A stretch of 64,000 nt of DNA. Origin: Lycocorax pyrrhopterus obiensis (Eukaryota > Chordata > Aves > Passeriformes > Paradisaeidae). This document shows, piece by piece, positions 35,329 to 47,829 of this stretch. The DNA is taken from the NCBI GenBank assembly GCA_014706295.1, contig JACSVZ010000004.1:4210638-4274637 (forward strand), read 5' to 3'. A program made the translations under genes and the position numbers. The notes under the pieces were generated by a model. The model saw nothing but the letters and a program-made list of their open reading frames with translations, did not search any database and was not told where the DNA came from. Position 1 is the stretch's first letter. Each line of letters begins with the position of its first letter.

Positions 35329-38300
35329 GGCTATTATTTCCTGAACAGAAAAAAGGTTGTAGACAGAACAGCGGCTGAATTGTGAAATTTACGCTCCGAA
35401 GTTTTAAACTATTTAGAAGAATATTTGCACCACTTATTACAAGTACACAGTAGAGATCACAGTCCCCAAGGATGAACACAATCCTGCGTGACCAGATTGA
35501 TCTTCGCTATTATAATCAAACTTAGAAACTTCAGTCAATGCGCCACAGGTGTACCAGGATTCAGCAGGATGCAGTATAAATCCTCCTTTTTCCTCAGCTT
35601 TTCACACTTGTAGATTTAGCACCAATGAGCTCCTAAAACTTGTATTACTTGATTGGGGTTCTTTTGCCTCAGATTAGAGGCTTGGATTAGAGAGAGACTA
35701 ATAAATTGCACCCAAGCTAAGGAAATGGGTCCATTAGTTCTGCAACAACTATTTACGTGTGTCTGTGTGTATACAGGATTCTCATTACGCAGGCTTTGAG
35801 ATAAGCACTGAAATTACTTCTGGCTTCAAATTGATCCCCATGAATGATTTAGCAAAGATCACCCCATCATATGCGACTCCTCAGACTACTCAATTGCCGG
35901 TCCTAGTGACCAGACTAAGTGTGATCAAATGTGCCCATAATACCTTCCCTCAAACTTTCTAACCAGTTATGTAATTGAGAAATGCACAGAAAGTTTGCTA
36001 ATTATGTAAATCGAAACTTCATTACCAATGTTCCTGTCAGAGAAAAACACAATAATCCCACAATAACCACTGAAACATGCAAAGAAAATTACACCAAAAG
36101 GCACTTCCATTCTAGCAAGAGATTAAGAATTTCAGATTAAAAGATTGAAATATCTGTAAATATGATGGTCTGAAGAAGCAGAAGTGAAAATAGAAGGAGT
36201 TCCTGTTATTTTACACCGGCATAGACATTAACACCAGAAGCATGCAGACACTAAGAAAACATACCCCAGATAGCAGGGTTTGGTAGAAATTAATTATGGT
36301 TAAGGCTTCTGGAAACTTGAAGTAAAAGGTATTCCTGTACCAATATGTAAAATGCTATGAAAAACAAAATAAATACAACAACTGAAAACATCAGCTTGTC
36401 CCCACAAAGTGCCCAAGAGGGATGTAAACACAAATAATTCTGGCCTGACTTCTTTGTAGATGAAGAGGTTGAGGGTCTCTAATTCCCACAGGCAGCCAAA
36501 CCTGAGGGAGTGAAACAACAGGTCTACACTGGCCAGAGGAGCGGGCTGGCTCAAACATCACCAGTTTCTACAGACTATTTGTTAATCCTAATTACATTTG
36601 GATTTCCCTTGTGAATTTCTTCTGGACAGCTAAAAAAGGGAACTTTGTGAACGTCCAGTGCTTGAACTTAGTGTCCAGGGTGTATCAGCCAGTGCTGCAG
36701 CTCTCATGACATCATTACTAGAACCTGCATAAAAACTGCATTGCAAAGCAATTCAAGTATTCCTGCAAAGAAGGAAGGGCACCGACATGCTAAGAAAAAT
36801 AATTTCTAAGTAGGACTGGTCAGGACACATTTTTTTGTTCCAGTGTGCTTTTTTCTTCTTCTTTATTCCTTTTTAATTTTCCATGGAAAAGTGACAGCCC
36901 ACATGTTGAATTATTTTTCATTTGGGTTTTTGTTTTTCACCACTGATTTGATGAAAAGCCTTTTTCATTAAAGAAGACATGTCAGCTTTCTTGAAAAAAA
37001 AAGACAAATTCAACTTGGAAGAAGTATTTTTTAACATAATGCTATCTTATGATCATTGTAATATCTGATTACAAGTCTAAAGTAATCAAACTACCATGGC
37101 ATACATCTCAAATAATACAAATGAATACACAAAATATTTTGTCTTTCCTAAATATTACTGCAAAGAGTACTCAATCATTCAAATGCGGGTGCAACATGAG
37201 CACAAAAGCAGATTTTTGGCTGCTATCAATCAGTACAATTCCAGTAAAGTTTATGGAGCTACACACGTTTAGACTAGATTAAAATCTGCCCTCAAGGTTG
37301 AATCTTATATGAACACAGGCAATCAAAATATGTGCTTTTTAAATTCAGTTACCCTGAAGAGAAAAAGTATTTCCTCCCTTTGATCCTATTAAGTAGATGT
37401 GGTCCAAAAGAACAGAATATTGCATTCTTCAGCATAAAGTTTCACCGATTGAATAGCATTGGAGTCAGAGCTGAAACTCTCACTGACTTTGCAACTCCAA
37501 AGTGGCCATTTTTAACCTTTTAGAGTGTCTGCTGAGTTACCACATCAATATGCCCTTTGTTACCCCTACAGAATGTAACCAAAAGAGAAGAAAACAAAAT
37601 AAACAGAGTGCAAGCTGAAACAAAAGGCAGTTAAACACTCACTCTTCAGTTCTTGGTGTTGCTGGACTGGTCAGGAAATGAAACCATTGGTACAGGAATT
37701 AAAGGGGTGAATATACAGGGAGAGGGGTCAAGGTTTGAGTGACTTCCTCTTCCTTGGCACTGGAAAGCCAGAGCAACCTTGTATCACTGATGCAGCTCCA
37801 GATGCTGCGCAAGTGGCTGGTAATGGATGGAAACATTAGAGAAGATAGCACTTCCTAGCAAGAAACTAGAGAAAATACCACAAAAACATTATTATTTTGG
37901 GTGATCCACAGATGTATTTCTTAGAAAAATTTCCAAGAGAAGGAAAATTGCCTCCTTATAGTCCATTTATTTAAAGTATTTGCAATCAAACACAAGATTA
38001 GGAAGCTTCAGGAAAGGTTAATATTATAAGTCAACCACAGAAAAATTCACAAATGCACAGACATACACCCCTAAATAAAACATACTAAATGCCATAAAAA
38101 GATGAAAAAAATATATCCTTATCTAGGATAAAATTATTCTCATAAATCCATGGTAACAGAGTCAAATCATGCAGATGACTGGTGGAAATATGAAATACAT
38201 ACATGCTATATCACACACACCTGCTGACCAGAGACCCAGACATCCAAGTTCATGTGTTTTAATCATTTCCTTGGCTCTGATCCCACAGTGGGACTGAGTA

Positions 38301-41300
38301 CAACAGACAGCTGTCAGCAGGTAAATGAGAGCTACACAATCCAGCATGACACAGCCACCACAGTTCCCTCCTGCTCAGGCAGACAAAGCCTCCTCTTCAA
38401 GAGGTTCCCTCACAAAATTTAGCCACATCCTAACTTCTGGAGGTGCAATGAGTCTGCATCATTTTCCACTCCTTTCCAGTATCAGACACACAGCTAGCTT
38501 TGCAGGATACTTGTGTCCAGGAGCTCTGAATCCCAAGGAGGTAGGTGGTAAACAGGATGCGCTATGGGGCTGTGGGGCCTGCAGAAGGCAAACCCAACCA
38601 CCTCACATTGGCTCCCAGTTTACTGTTTGACACCCCAATGTCATTCCTCTTGAGCATTCCAGAACACCTTCCATTCAGGACTTCTTTGTTTTACGTTGAA
38701 TTCATCCTGGGCTCGTACCTCACCAACTTTTCCTTTTCACACTCTCTTTTTCCATTCTCTCCCTTGGGAAGACCAGGGGCCAGTCCTCCTTCCTCTCCAT
38801 CCCATCAGGTTCGTATAGCCCATGCAAAAGTGAGGAGACGACATGCTGCCCACCTGTCTAACACAGGGGCTTTGTGTAGCTGCCCAACAGCTTCCCGCTG
38901 TCCAAGCAGCAAGATTTGTATGAAGTATACTGAAAATATGTTGATATATACTGAAATAGCATCCAGAGGATACTTTGGGATATAATACCAAATATGAAAA
39001 CTCTGTCTCTATTAACATAAACTAATGTACCCCATCTTTAGAACTTGTCTGTTTCTTTAGTAATAATGTCCCACTACCCCTTCTCCTTGTTTCTGCAGAA
39101 CAGCAGCAAATGCTTGTACTGTAAACCATAGTGGAAAGGCACTTCGTGGACATCACAGATCCCAGTGGAGACATCAACAGCAGAAGACTGATTTATCATT
39201 AGGTCATATTTGGTCAGAGAGAGGGTTGGTTTTGAAAGGAGAAAAAAAGCAATCTTGGACAGGACCCACTAGTATAGCTGGTTCAAATCTTTGTACTGCT
39301 ACAGTTGACCAAAACATGCTTCAGAAAAGTAACTTAATCACCCCCCATCTCAGTCACCCTGCTGTTACATGGAGATAGCAATCCCTCCCGTATCTGATCT
39401 TGATGGAGACTTCTAAATGCTGCTTTAATAAAGCCCAGACAGCCCATTGTGAGTATCTTGACTTGGGTCCATATTGTAACCTATTTTCCCCTATGAGAAG
39501 TCTTGGCACTCTGGCAGACCTTGTCTTCAAAACACAAACCTAAAAAGTTCATCTAGATATGAACTTCCAAGCTGCAACAGTTATTGCTTATTTAAAGAAG
39601 GTCCTTACTGGACCTTCCTGGGATGTATATTCCCAAACAAGCTCCACTGCAAATCCCCATTGCTAGCAGCAATATGGAATTCAGTTACATAAAGGTTTAC
39701 TAGCTGTATAAATATGGCAAAATAAACATAGACATCTCTATAATCAGGAACTATTTTTTTCTTCCCTGCTTGCTCTGGTTTTCTGTATAAAAGCAATTAC
39801 AAAGTAGAAGTCTCGGTGATGATTTTACTGATCAGCTGGAGAAATTTAGATAAATTTGGCTTTTCATGGACTGCAGCTGTTGTTCTTTTTCAGTGCCTTA
39901 ATGCAATTAATCATTCCAATGTGTTGGCTTAGGAATGCTACTCCAGTTTTCCTCTACCTTCTATCATTAATCCTAACAGTATGAATCCAATTGCAAATGT
40001 TTGTTTCTTCTATAGCATCCCACTTTTCTCCCCTCTGGTGGCTGCAGTGGTAGGGAGTTCTGATATGGAATCAGGTGCCATCTCTCTGCAGCCTTCACAT
40101 GCTTTCTGCAACAAACTGAAGATTTTTCACAATCTTGGCCAATTCCTGGGATGAACAGTGCCAAGGCAGGGCATCCAACTCACAGCAGACACATTGGCTA
40201 CATGTTGTGAATGACCCACGACATAAGGGAAAGAGAGCAAATCCAAACCTGGCAATAAAAGTCATCCTCCCTCCCAACCCCTCCCCAAAAAAATCAGCAA
40301 AACCCAAGCAAAAAAACAACAGTAAAATTTTAGGGCTCAATTAGAAAAGAGTGGCCTGAGAGTCAAAAGCTAGCAAGTGAAATAGAATTTTAATGAACTT
40401 GTTCATAATTGAGAGTATTAAAGAGAAAAAATACCTGGTAAAATGGCACTGCCTGATCCAAATTCAGCAATAATTCATTATTAAAGATATCTAATGACCA
40501 TCTAGACAAACCTATAAGGAATACAAGCAAAGGCCCAACTCCTCCAAGAGAGTTTCTGTTACTATTTTCTTTCCTGTTATGGGATTCAGTACGTGGGTCA
40601 CTATGGGTCATTGCATGGTTTCATATCCATATGAGAACTTCAGTTATCATTCTCAGTACTGCATTTCTTAATATGGAGGAAATGGGCTTTATTTTCTTTT
40701 CTGCAAAACCTGATGGTTACAACCAGTTGCTTACAAAATCATCACAGATTTGTGTGTAACCACAAGGCAAATATTTGTGGCTTTTCTAAAACACTAGTCT
40801 AATATCTGCCAACCTGAAATCCCCATACATTAGCTAGAATTTTTATCTTCTCTAAGCAAAATTTGGGTCCATATTGAGAACAGGAATATCTTGAAGACTG
40901 TGTGTTTGTTTAGCCTCCAAGTCCTTCCAAGTTTCCCCATGAGAGAGAGAACAAGCCTTAAATGATTTTTCAAGTTTCCAAATTCAGGTCTAGATTTGGA
41001 CTTGGAAATAACTTCATGTAGATTTAAAAATAGCTTAAAAACTTTTTTGACTCATTATCTTAACTTAATAAACTCACACACTAATTCCCAAGAAGAAGAA
41101 ATACAGACACACTTAAAAAAGGCTGTTCTCAAGGTGTTACTGGCCCAGGCAGATGCAGAAGGAAAAGGAAATTTCATTGGAAAGTCTGAGGTTTTTTGAG
41201 CAGTTGTGAAAGCAGAAATTCAGATAGTTTGGACCAGATTCAAATAAAAGTTAATTAGGTGAGCTGGAGCACAGGAAAGAAAACTCTCTTAGCGTAAGGG

Positions 41301-41464
41301 AGTGATATGAAGGAAAGCTCCCCAGCTTTAACAGAGCCTGGTAGGGGAAGTCCATGTTCCTATCTATGCAATCCAGCTGAAGCTGAGTAGCAGGTGTGTG
41401 GACTTCTGAGTGCTCAACATGGAACACTGAACTCTTTCAGGATTCTCCTTCACCTTCCTTCTGC

Positions 41465-41516
41465 CTTTGATGATCCTTGTGGGTCCCTTACAACTCAGGA
41501 CATTCTGTGATTTTAT
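41465..41516 (+). mobile_element. CR1 LINE 3' terminal scrap
   Basis: The sequence tttgatgatccttgtgggtc then ccttacaactcaggacattc then tgtgatttta matches the extreme 3' end of avian CR1 elements, including the degenerate ATTCTGTG terminal repeat. Only about 50 bp is recognisable; the preceding 200 bp are not clearly CR1. It is severely 5'-truncated and has no coding content. Confidence 0.8.
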
Positions 41517-41635
41517 AAGTGAGTCCATTCCAGGAAGCCCAGATGCAACATAGTTTTAAATATTTAAGCCCACAGGTTCTCATGGATTTCACTTTTGGAC
41601 TAGTGCTGCTATTACCATCAGCTACTTTATTCTCC

Positions 41636-41662
41636 AAATAATAATAATAAATAAATAAATAT
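41636..41662. repeat. ATA/AAAT simple repeat
   Basis: A run of ATA units passes into AAAT units, beginning about 120 bp downstream of the CR1 scrap. It is ordinary low-complexity sequence. Confidence 0.8.
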
Positions 41663-44600
41663 CTGTGAGCAACAGAATGTGTTAAATCTGGTTTTCTCTA
41701 GGCTTGTTTCTCATAGTCAGGTTCCCTTGTGTTTTGAAATATGTATGCTCTGATAAAAGTTCCTTCCAGTTTGGGGTATTATTAAAGGTTCTTTCATGTG
41801 GAGCCTCTGGGATTTCATACAGTGTGAGCTCAAACCACAGCTCTTTCCCCAGTGGAGACTCTGGTCTCTCTCTTCTACCTCACTGCCTATTTTTCACAAG
41901 ACATGTTGGAATAATGTAACTTTGAGACCTCTTTCTGCCACATTTAACTGGAACTTCCTGCTAGGTTTTTAATTGGAGGACAGAAAGAGGTGCATGTTCT
42001 GAGACAGCTAGTTTTGGATCTTCAAGTCAGGACCAAGCTGTATTCAGAGGCCGGTACGTTTCATAATGGCTTTCCTGAAGGGACGCTGAACAAGACAAAC
42101 TGGTCTTGTATCAGAGACCACGGCTTCACCCACTGCACTCAGCTAACACTGAGACAGGCCCTGGGAAAAGCATGAATCCTGTGAAAACGGTCCAGAGTAA
42201 ACTGGGTTTGCTCAGTCCTCCATCAACTGAAATATCTCACTCCCACCACAAAGACTGCAGCAAGTGCATACACGAAGGGTCACGGCCCAGCTCACAGCTG
42301 GCGAGCTATTGCTCTCTACTTGTGCTCAAAAGCCAGTCTTCCCTTTGAAAACAAAGGCTGCAGCTTCACAGAAAAACTGAAATCCATCAATGGGACTTTT
42401 GCCCAGGGAAGGATTGCAGGCTTGGTCTGTGCCCTGTAGGTGAGTGATCCTACACCAGCTCCCTTCCAGCATTCCCGTTTTCAAGGCATGTGAGTATGAA
42501 ATGTGAAAACAAACCCTTGCAGCTGCTTTCTTCATGTCTCCACTGCAGCTGCCGGGAGTGGCTTTTCAGTTCTGTGTTGCTCTAAAAGCACTTCATAAGG
42601 AGGCCGAAAGCAACTACATGCACTTTTGTTCATTTGAAAGGTTCTCAGTGGCATTATCCAATCACCAGCTGAGGAGGTTCACAGACTGTCAGTCACACTT
42701 CTAAGCCTAGTCTTCAGTCTAAGTAGGATGCCTTTCCCCCATGTGCTCTTATCCTAAATTCCATATGCTGTTTTTCCTTTTAATTAGTGTGAAATATTTC
42801 TAACCCTTGTTATTTAAGAATCTGTATCTACAGGTTGGGGTTAAGTTAGATGATTGTTACTTTTACAAAGGAAAGGACTGATCACTGCATGCAAGAATTC
42901 AGCAATAGAGAAAAGCTTTAGCAGTAGGATTATATGTCATTTACCCATTGTTTGAGACCTTGTCTATGTCACCACTGGTATAAAGGGCCAAAACATACAT
43001 AAATACCAATAGAATAGGAAGCAGTCACATGAAGTCCTTCCAGACAGATTCTTAAATGATGGATGGTGTCACTGGGACATTCTTGGGGTAATGATTTCTC
43101 CAAGTCCTGGTGTTAGCCTATGTCTCCTCAGAATACAGAAAATCCAACTACCAAACAACAGTAGACTTTTGCAGTAATAGAGATTATGCTCAACTTTAAT
43201 ACTGAACCTACTTTTTGGTTTCAGAACTCACTCAAAACATTAATTACGAATAAAATACTGAGGGAGACAGCAGATGGAGTCTCAGCCTCAATCAGCACTG
43301 AAGCCAATACTAACCAAGGATCTTCACCACATTGCCAAAACAAACCTTTCTGTGGCCAGAGAAGAAAGTAATTGAGTATATTTGATATGTTTGATAATCT
43401 CCCCAAACAACAGCACAAAAATGCAGTGCTAAGGGTATTTTTATTCCCAGATGTAGGGTAATTGAAATATGCAACCTCTGTTCAGCAGTGACTGGGAAGT
43501 GTTCATTCAAAGGACTGTCTAAAACTAGATAAATGCAGTAAGTTGTGGTGTTTTCTTCATTAGGACCATTCCTTGTATTACCAACAGCCTGAGTTTATTC
43601 TTCCTGTCTAAACTAGTTCTGACCATCCAGTCAGCGTGCAGAGTAAGTACTGCATGAGCTAGACAATCAAATCCAAACAGGTCAAAAAAAGCTACTCATC
43701 AGAGTAGAGATATTTTGAATACAGCTCAGGATTTATGTCCCTAAATCACTAGATAAGTGTTTGTAAACAAGGAACACACTTGCAATTGTCAGGACCAGAT
43801 AAGGAATAGGAAGAGATTATTAAATCAAATAATTTACTAGAAAAAAATAAATTGATTGAGCAGCTCTGATAATGACAAAGATGACCTTTTCCCCTTCTGA
43901 GGTGGATTTGATTTTTAAACCCTGAATAAAGACTGCTTCAGTTTTAGCAGCTAGGAAAGAGAAGCACAAAATCTGGAAACTTATAATCATTCTTTGTTTC
44001 TGACTTGCTCCTTATTTCTAGAAAGACACTAGGTTTGTGCACATGTAACCAACTACACGGCTGATGGAGCAATGATTATCCACCTGGCACAGGGACAGGG
44101 GTGAGATTTATCTTGTTTGTGTATGGAGATTGCTATGGGGAGAACTTGACATTAGCATGAATGAAAACCACTGCAGTTTACTGTATTCAAAAAATACCTT
44201 TCAGTTGCTAAATTACTGAATAGAGTAAATACTTCAATGAGGCTTTAGATGTCTCTGCCAGCAACTCAGTGCAGCTTGACTCTTATCATCAACTTGTCTT
44301 CATCAAGCAGAATCTCCTTCTGTAAACAAAGGCAGGAAGGAGTATTGCAGAAGCTATTAGGAAAACAGTTTACTGTTTTCTTGGTCATGAATAAGGTGTC
44401 TGGAAAACACATTTTGTCTATTCCAAACCCTCTTAGGGGTAATGCATTGTTTGTTCCCGAAAGAAGAGATGTGAATATACCTCAGCCAACACAATGCTTA
44501 TGAAATGTTCATTTGAGCATCCTCCATTCAAGACCTGTTGAAGTTCCTTGCACACTATGGTCGTATAGGTAGACTACATGTAGATCCTGAATGAATGACT

Positions 44601-47600
44601 TAATTTTGGGTTTCATGTTTAATTTTAATTTCACACAGAAAAGACAGCAAAGAAAGTCAGGTAGTAAAACTCTTTTTATGTGAGAAAACAGCTGGTTTTT
44701 TTTGTGAGAACAGTGAACCTCTACCTACTAAGTACAACAGAAAATGTGCAAAAACAGTGAGGAGCAAAGGGCACAACCCTGTGACTAGCTCTAATGCTCC
44801 TCTAGAGATTGACTAAGCATGTAGGACTTCTGTAGTTCTACTAGCAAACACGGGCTTAAAGCACACAGTTATGTATTTTATGTTTCTGAGGACTCAAAAA
44901 GATATTAATGTACACAAATTAGATTCTTTCCTCTTTTTTTAGGTTAAAAAAAAAACAAAAAAAACCCCAACAAATCTACCCCATTTCTATTGTAAGCCAT
45001 CACGTCTCCCTTTCTCTCTCTCATTCATTGTCCCTTTACAAAAGCACAAACAATACATAGGTCTGGCTGTGGGTTGCAAAGCCTTCTGAATCAAGAGTCT
45101 AGTTTAAAATTCTCCTTTCCACCAGTGCTCACGTTTAGCAAGATGACATCAAGCAGGAGATGGGCCACATCTGAGCAATGCTCAAGGTTAAATGCAGATA
45201 CTTCAGAAGCCTACACCCAAAGGAAGGAAAAAAAGAAAACAAGGAAAAGAAAACAGACAGGACCTCATGGGAGCTCAGAAGTAAACAGAATGGAGGTGGA
45301 GGTTTACAGATACTTTAACGCAGTGTAGGTTGGCACTGCAGAGCCATGTCCTGTATCAGCACAGTCTGCCTTGATTTAAAAGCAGGCGATGTTCACATTG
45401 CCAGAGCAGAAAACGTTCTTTTTCATGGGAAAAGCGATTGTTGATGCTGGCAATTGACTGAGGCTTACAGCCAAGGGTTTAACATGGCAGCATTCTTTTG
45501 CCTTAAGTGGATTCTTGGACCCCTGCTCTGTTGCAAAAGAGGTCCGTGTGGAATACATGCTCTCCAGCCTAAAAATTGAGCTCTCCTCCCTCCTCTATCA
45601 CAGACAGTACCACAGACTCTTGCTTAGCTGGTCTACTAGCTGGGCTATAGCATAAGTCCCTATCAGAATTTGATCACCTGAAATGAAAGTGTTAACACAT
45701 ACTTGGAAGCAAGGCTTGTATTTTGTTATCTTTTTGCAAAGTAAATTCTTAGTTATGAAGTGAAGGTATTACAGAGAAGGAAAAGGCCACTTGGCCTAAT
45801 AAACTTTCCCCCCTTGGGGGTTAGCTGGACACCACCTCCTTCAATCCCTCCTTCTGTAGAAATAAAATATGTCTCCTTTTCTCCTGAACTCATTTATAAA
45901 AGCTTGATTCAAGGACCTAACTTGGCAACACGTTCCATATGTCTGTTATTCTAGGAGCATGCAGGCAATGGGCCAAACACAGAGCTCGTGTGATGGGCAC
46001 AATCCTCCCTGCCTGCTATAGGAGTTGTACCCCGTTTGCCTGGGTTTAATTTGCTCCAGCTTGCCCATGGTTACAGAAGAGGGCTGGGGATGAGGAAAGC
46101 TGAGTTGCATTCCCAGCTCTGCCGGAGGCTTGCCACAACACCTAAGGGAAAACAACCTCTTGGCTTTGTTCTGCCTCAGTTTACACAGGCTCTAAGTTGC
46201 TCATCTCCTCCAAGAGGGCTCTGTGAAGCTGAATAAATAATGGCAACAACTAAACCCTCCAGAAGACGGGCAAGAAATACCAAGCATACTGTAAGCAAAG
46301 GGGCAGTTTAAAAATCAGGGCAGCTACATAAAAAACCCTGCCTTGCAGAGACTTATTAGAAAGGGAGGCTATTTAAAATCAGATTAAGTTCTGGATGAAA
46401 TTTTGCAGACTCAACTTTTACAAGTACAAACTGTTTCAAAGAAGTCCAGGAGAACGCTAACATGAATAAGAATATGCCTATGCATGAAGGTGCTTTCAGG
46501 GGCAGGTTCTGCATGACTGCTTCTGACTACCTAGAGTGCAGTTACAGAAATCAAATTGGTTGAATCAGATCCTGAGAAGAAAACTGGGTAGCAATGTGTT
46601 TACTAGGAGCTTTTTGATTGTCTGATAACCGCAGAAAGCAGAGCAGCTAAAAACTCTACTGCCAGGAATTTCAGAATCTGACAGGACCAATCCTTTCCCC
46701 CAGCTTATCAATTCAGATGATGCTCTCTTAAAAAGGATTTCATGCAGAAAAGTGAGACTGGTTTGACGCTGTAGTTCTACCAGAGCCTGCTCCTTTTTCA
46801 CCAACAGTATGAGACATCTCAGATGTGCCCACCAAGAGAGGAGCAACCACGCCAAGCAATTCCCCTCCTGGTGACCCCAGTGTTAGACAGTCCTGTGGCC
46901 ACTTTTAACGGAGCCACCAATGACATGCCCTTGCCTTGAAACACATAAAATCACCACTATGGCTAAACATCACCACTTTGGACATGGGGTCAGGCCCCAA
47001 CTCTCATACTTCACAGATGGTTAAGACAATGAAAAAAAAGGTGAAGAGTTTTGCCCAGCTACAAATTTGCTTTTTAGCCCCCCAAATAAGAGAAAGAATG
47101 CTTGCCCAGGTCCAGCACTGCTCTGCTTTGCACACTGTCTCCCCTTGAAGGGGGATCACATCCATCATTGCTGCTTGCTTTGGCAGCACCCTGCCTCAGG
47201 TGCTGGGATTTCTCTTGTCTAACTCACGGCACTGGCGAGTAGTAAAATGGTGTTTGGACAACACCATCCCACTCACCGTCACGTTCATTCACAGTGTGGT
47301 GAAGTCAAACTCATTGTGAATGGACTAAAAGTCATTTCAGCTGTCAGCAGGAGGATTTACACAACTTGTTTCTTTCCCTCGAAGAGTGACTGCAGGGTAA
47401 AAACAGCTGTTCAGCCAGTAGCCGCATTAGCTCTTTTCAAACAGTGCAAGATGGGGGAAAGGGGGAGTTTAAAGAAAAATAAGTCCTATAAAGCATTTCT
47501 TTTAGGTTAAGCCAAATAGATATTTACTGTAAATCCAAGAGACCAGCTTCCCCATTTTTTTTCTTGCACTCCCCCCCTACCAGAACTCCGTCTCCACAGG

Positions 47601-47797
47601 TGGCAGATATTGGACCCTGCACACCTCCAGCAGCTGCAGCAGCCCATCACTGGTGGTCTCAGACTGCCCTCTACAGTCTACTCAACCATCCAGCTATGCA
47701 GCTGATCTTCAAGCTAAAGACCTGCCAAATCTGTCAGAACTTGTGACATATTAAAGATACCAGAGTGTCACATATCAGGCAGATAAGCCAGTAATAG

Positions 47798-47829
47798 TGA
47801 GCCATCCACTCAGGGAAACGGATGGCTCA
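47798..47829. other. Perfect 10-bp inverted repeat with 12-nt loop
   Basis: The word tgagccatcc (47798-47807) pairs perfectly with ggatggctca (47820-47829) across the loop actcagggaaac. There is no adjacent T-run or gene, so it is not a bacterial-type terminator. One such structure in 64 kb is compatible with chance. Confidence 0.6.

Larger units (their letters stand above)
28308..41464. other. About 13 kb without an assignable gene
   Basis: This is AT-leaning sequence with no exon, RNA gene or intact mobile element that I can recognise. Listed separately are a TTA microsatellite (30391-30436), traces of an old amniote repeat (31850-32015 and 34385-34460), a slightly CpG-enriched patch (34660-34920) and a 22-bp direct repeat (35275-35328). 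Open frames stay at or below 146 codons (38545-38985) and none has a domain signature. Confidence 0.5.

Noticed and set aside
41260..41464. 5' extension of the CR1 scrap
   Set aside because: The 200 bp before 41465 do not follow the CR1 order seen at 16019-16986, so the element call was kept to the terminal 50 bp.
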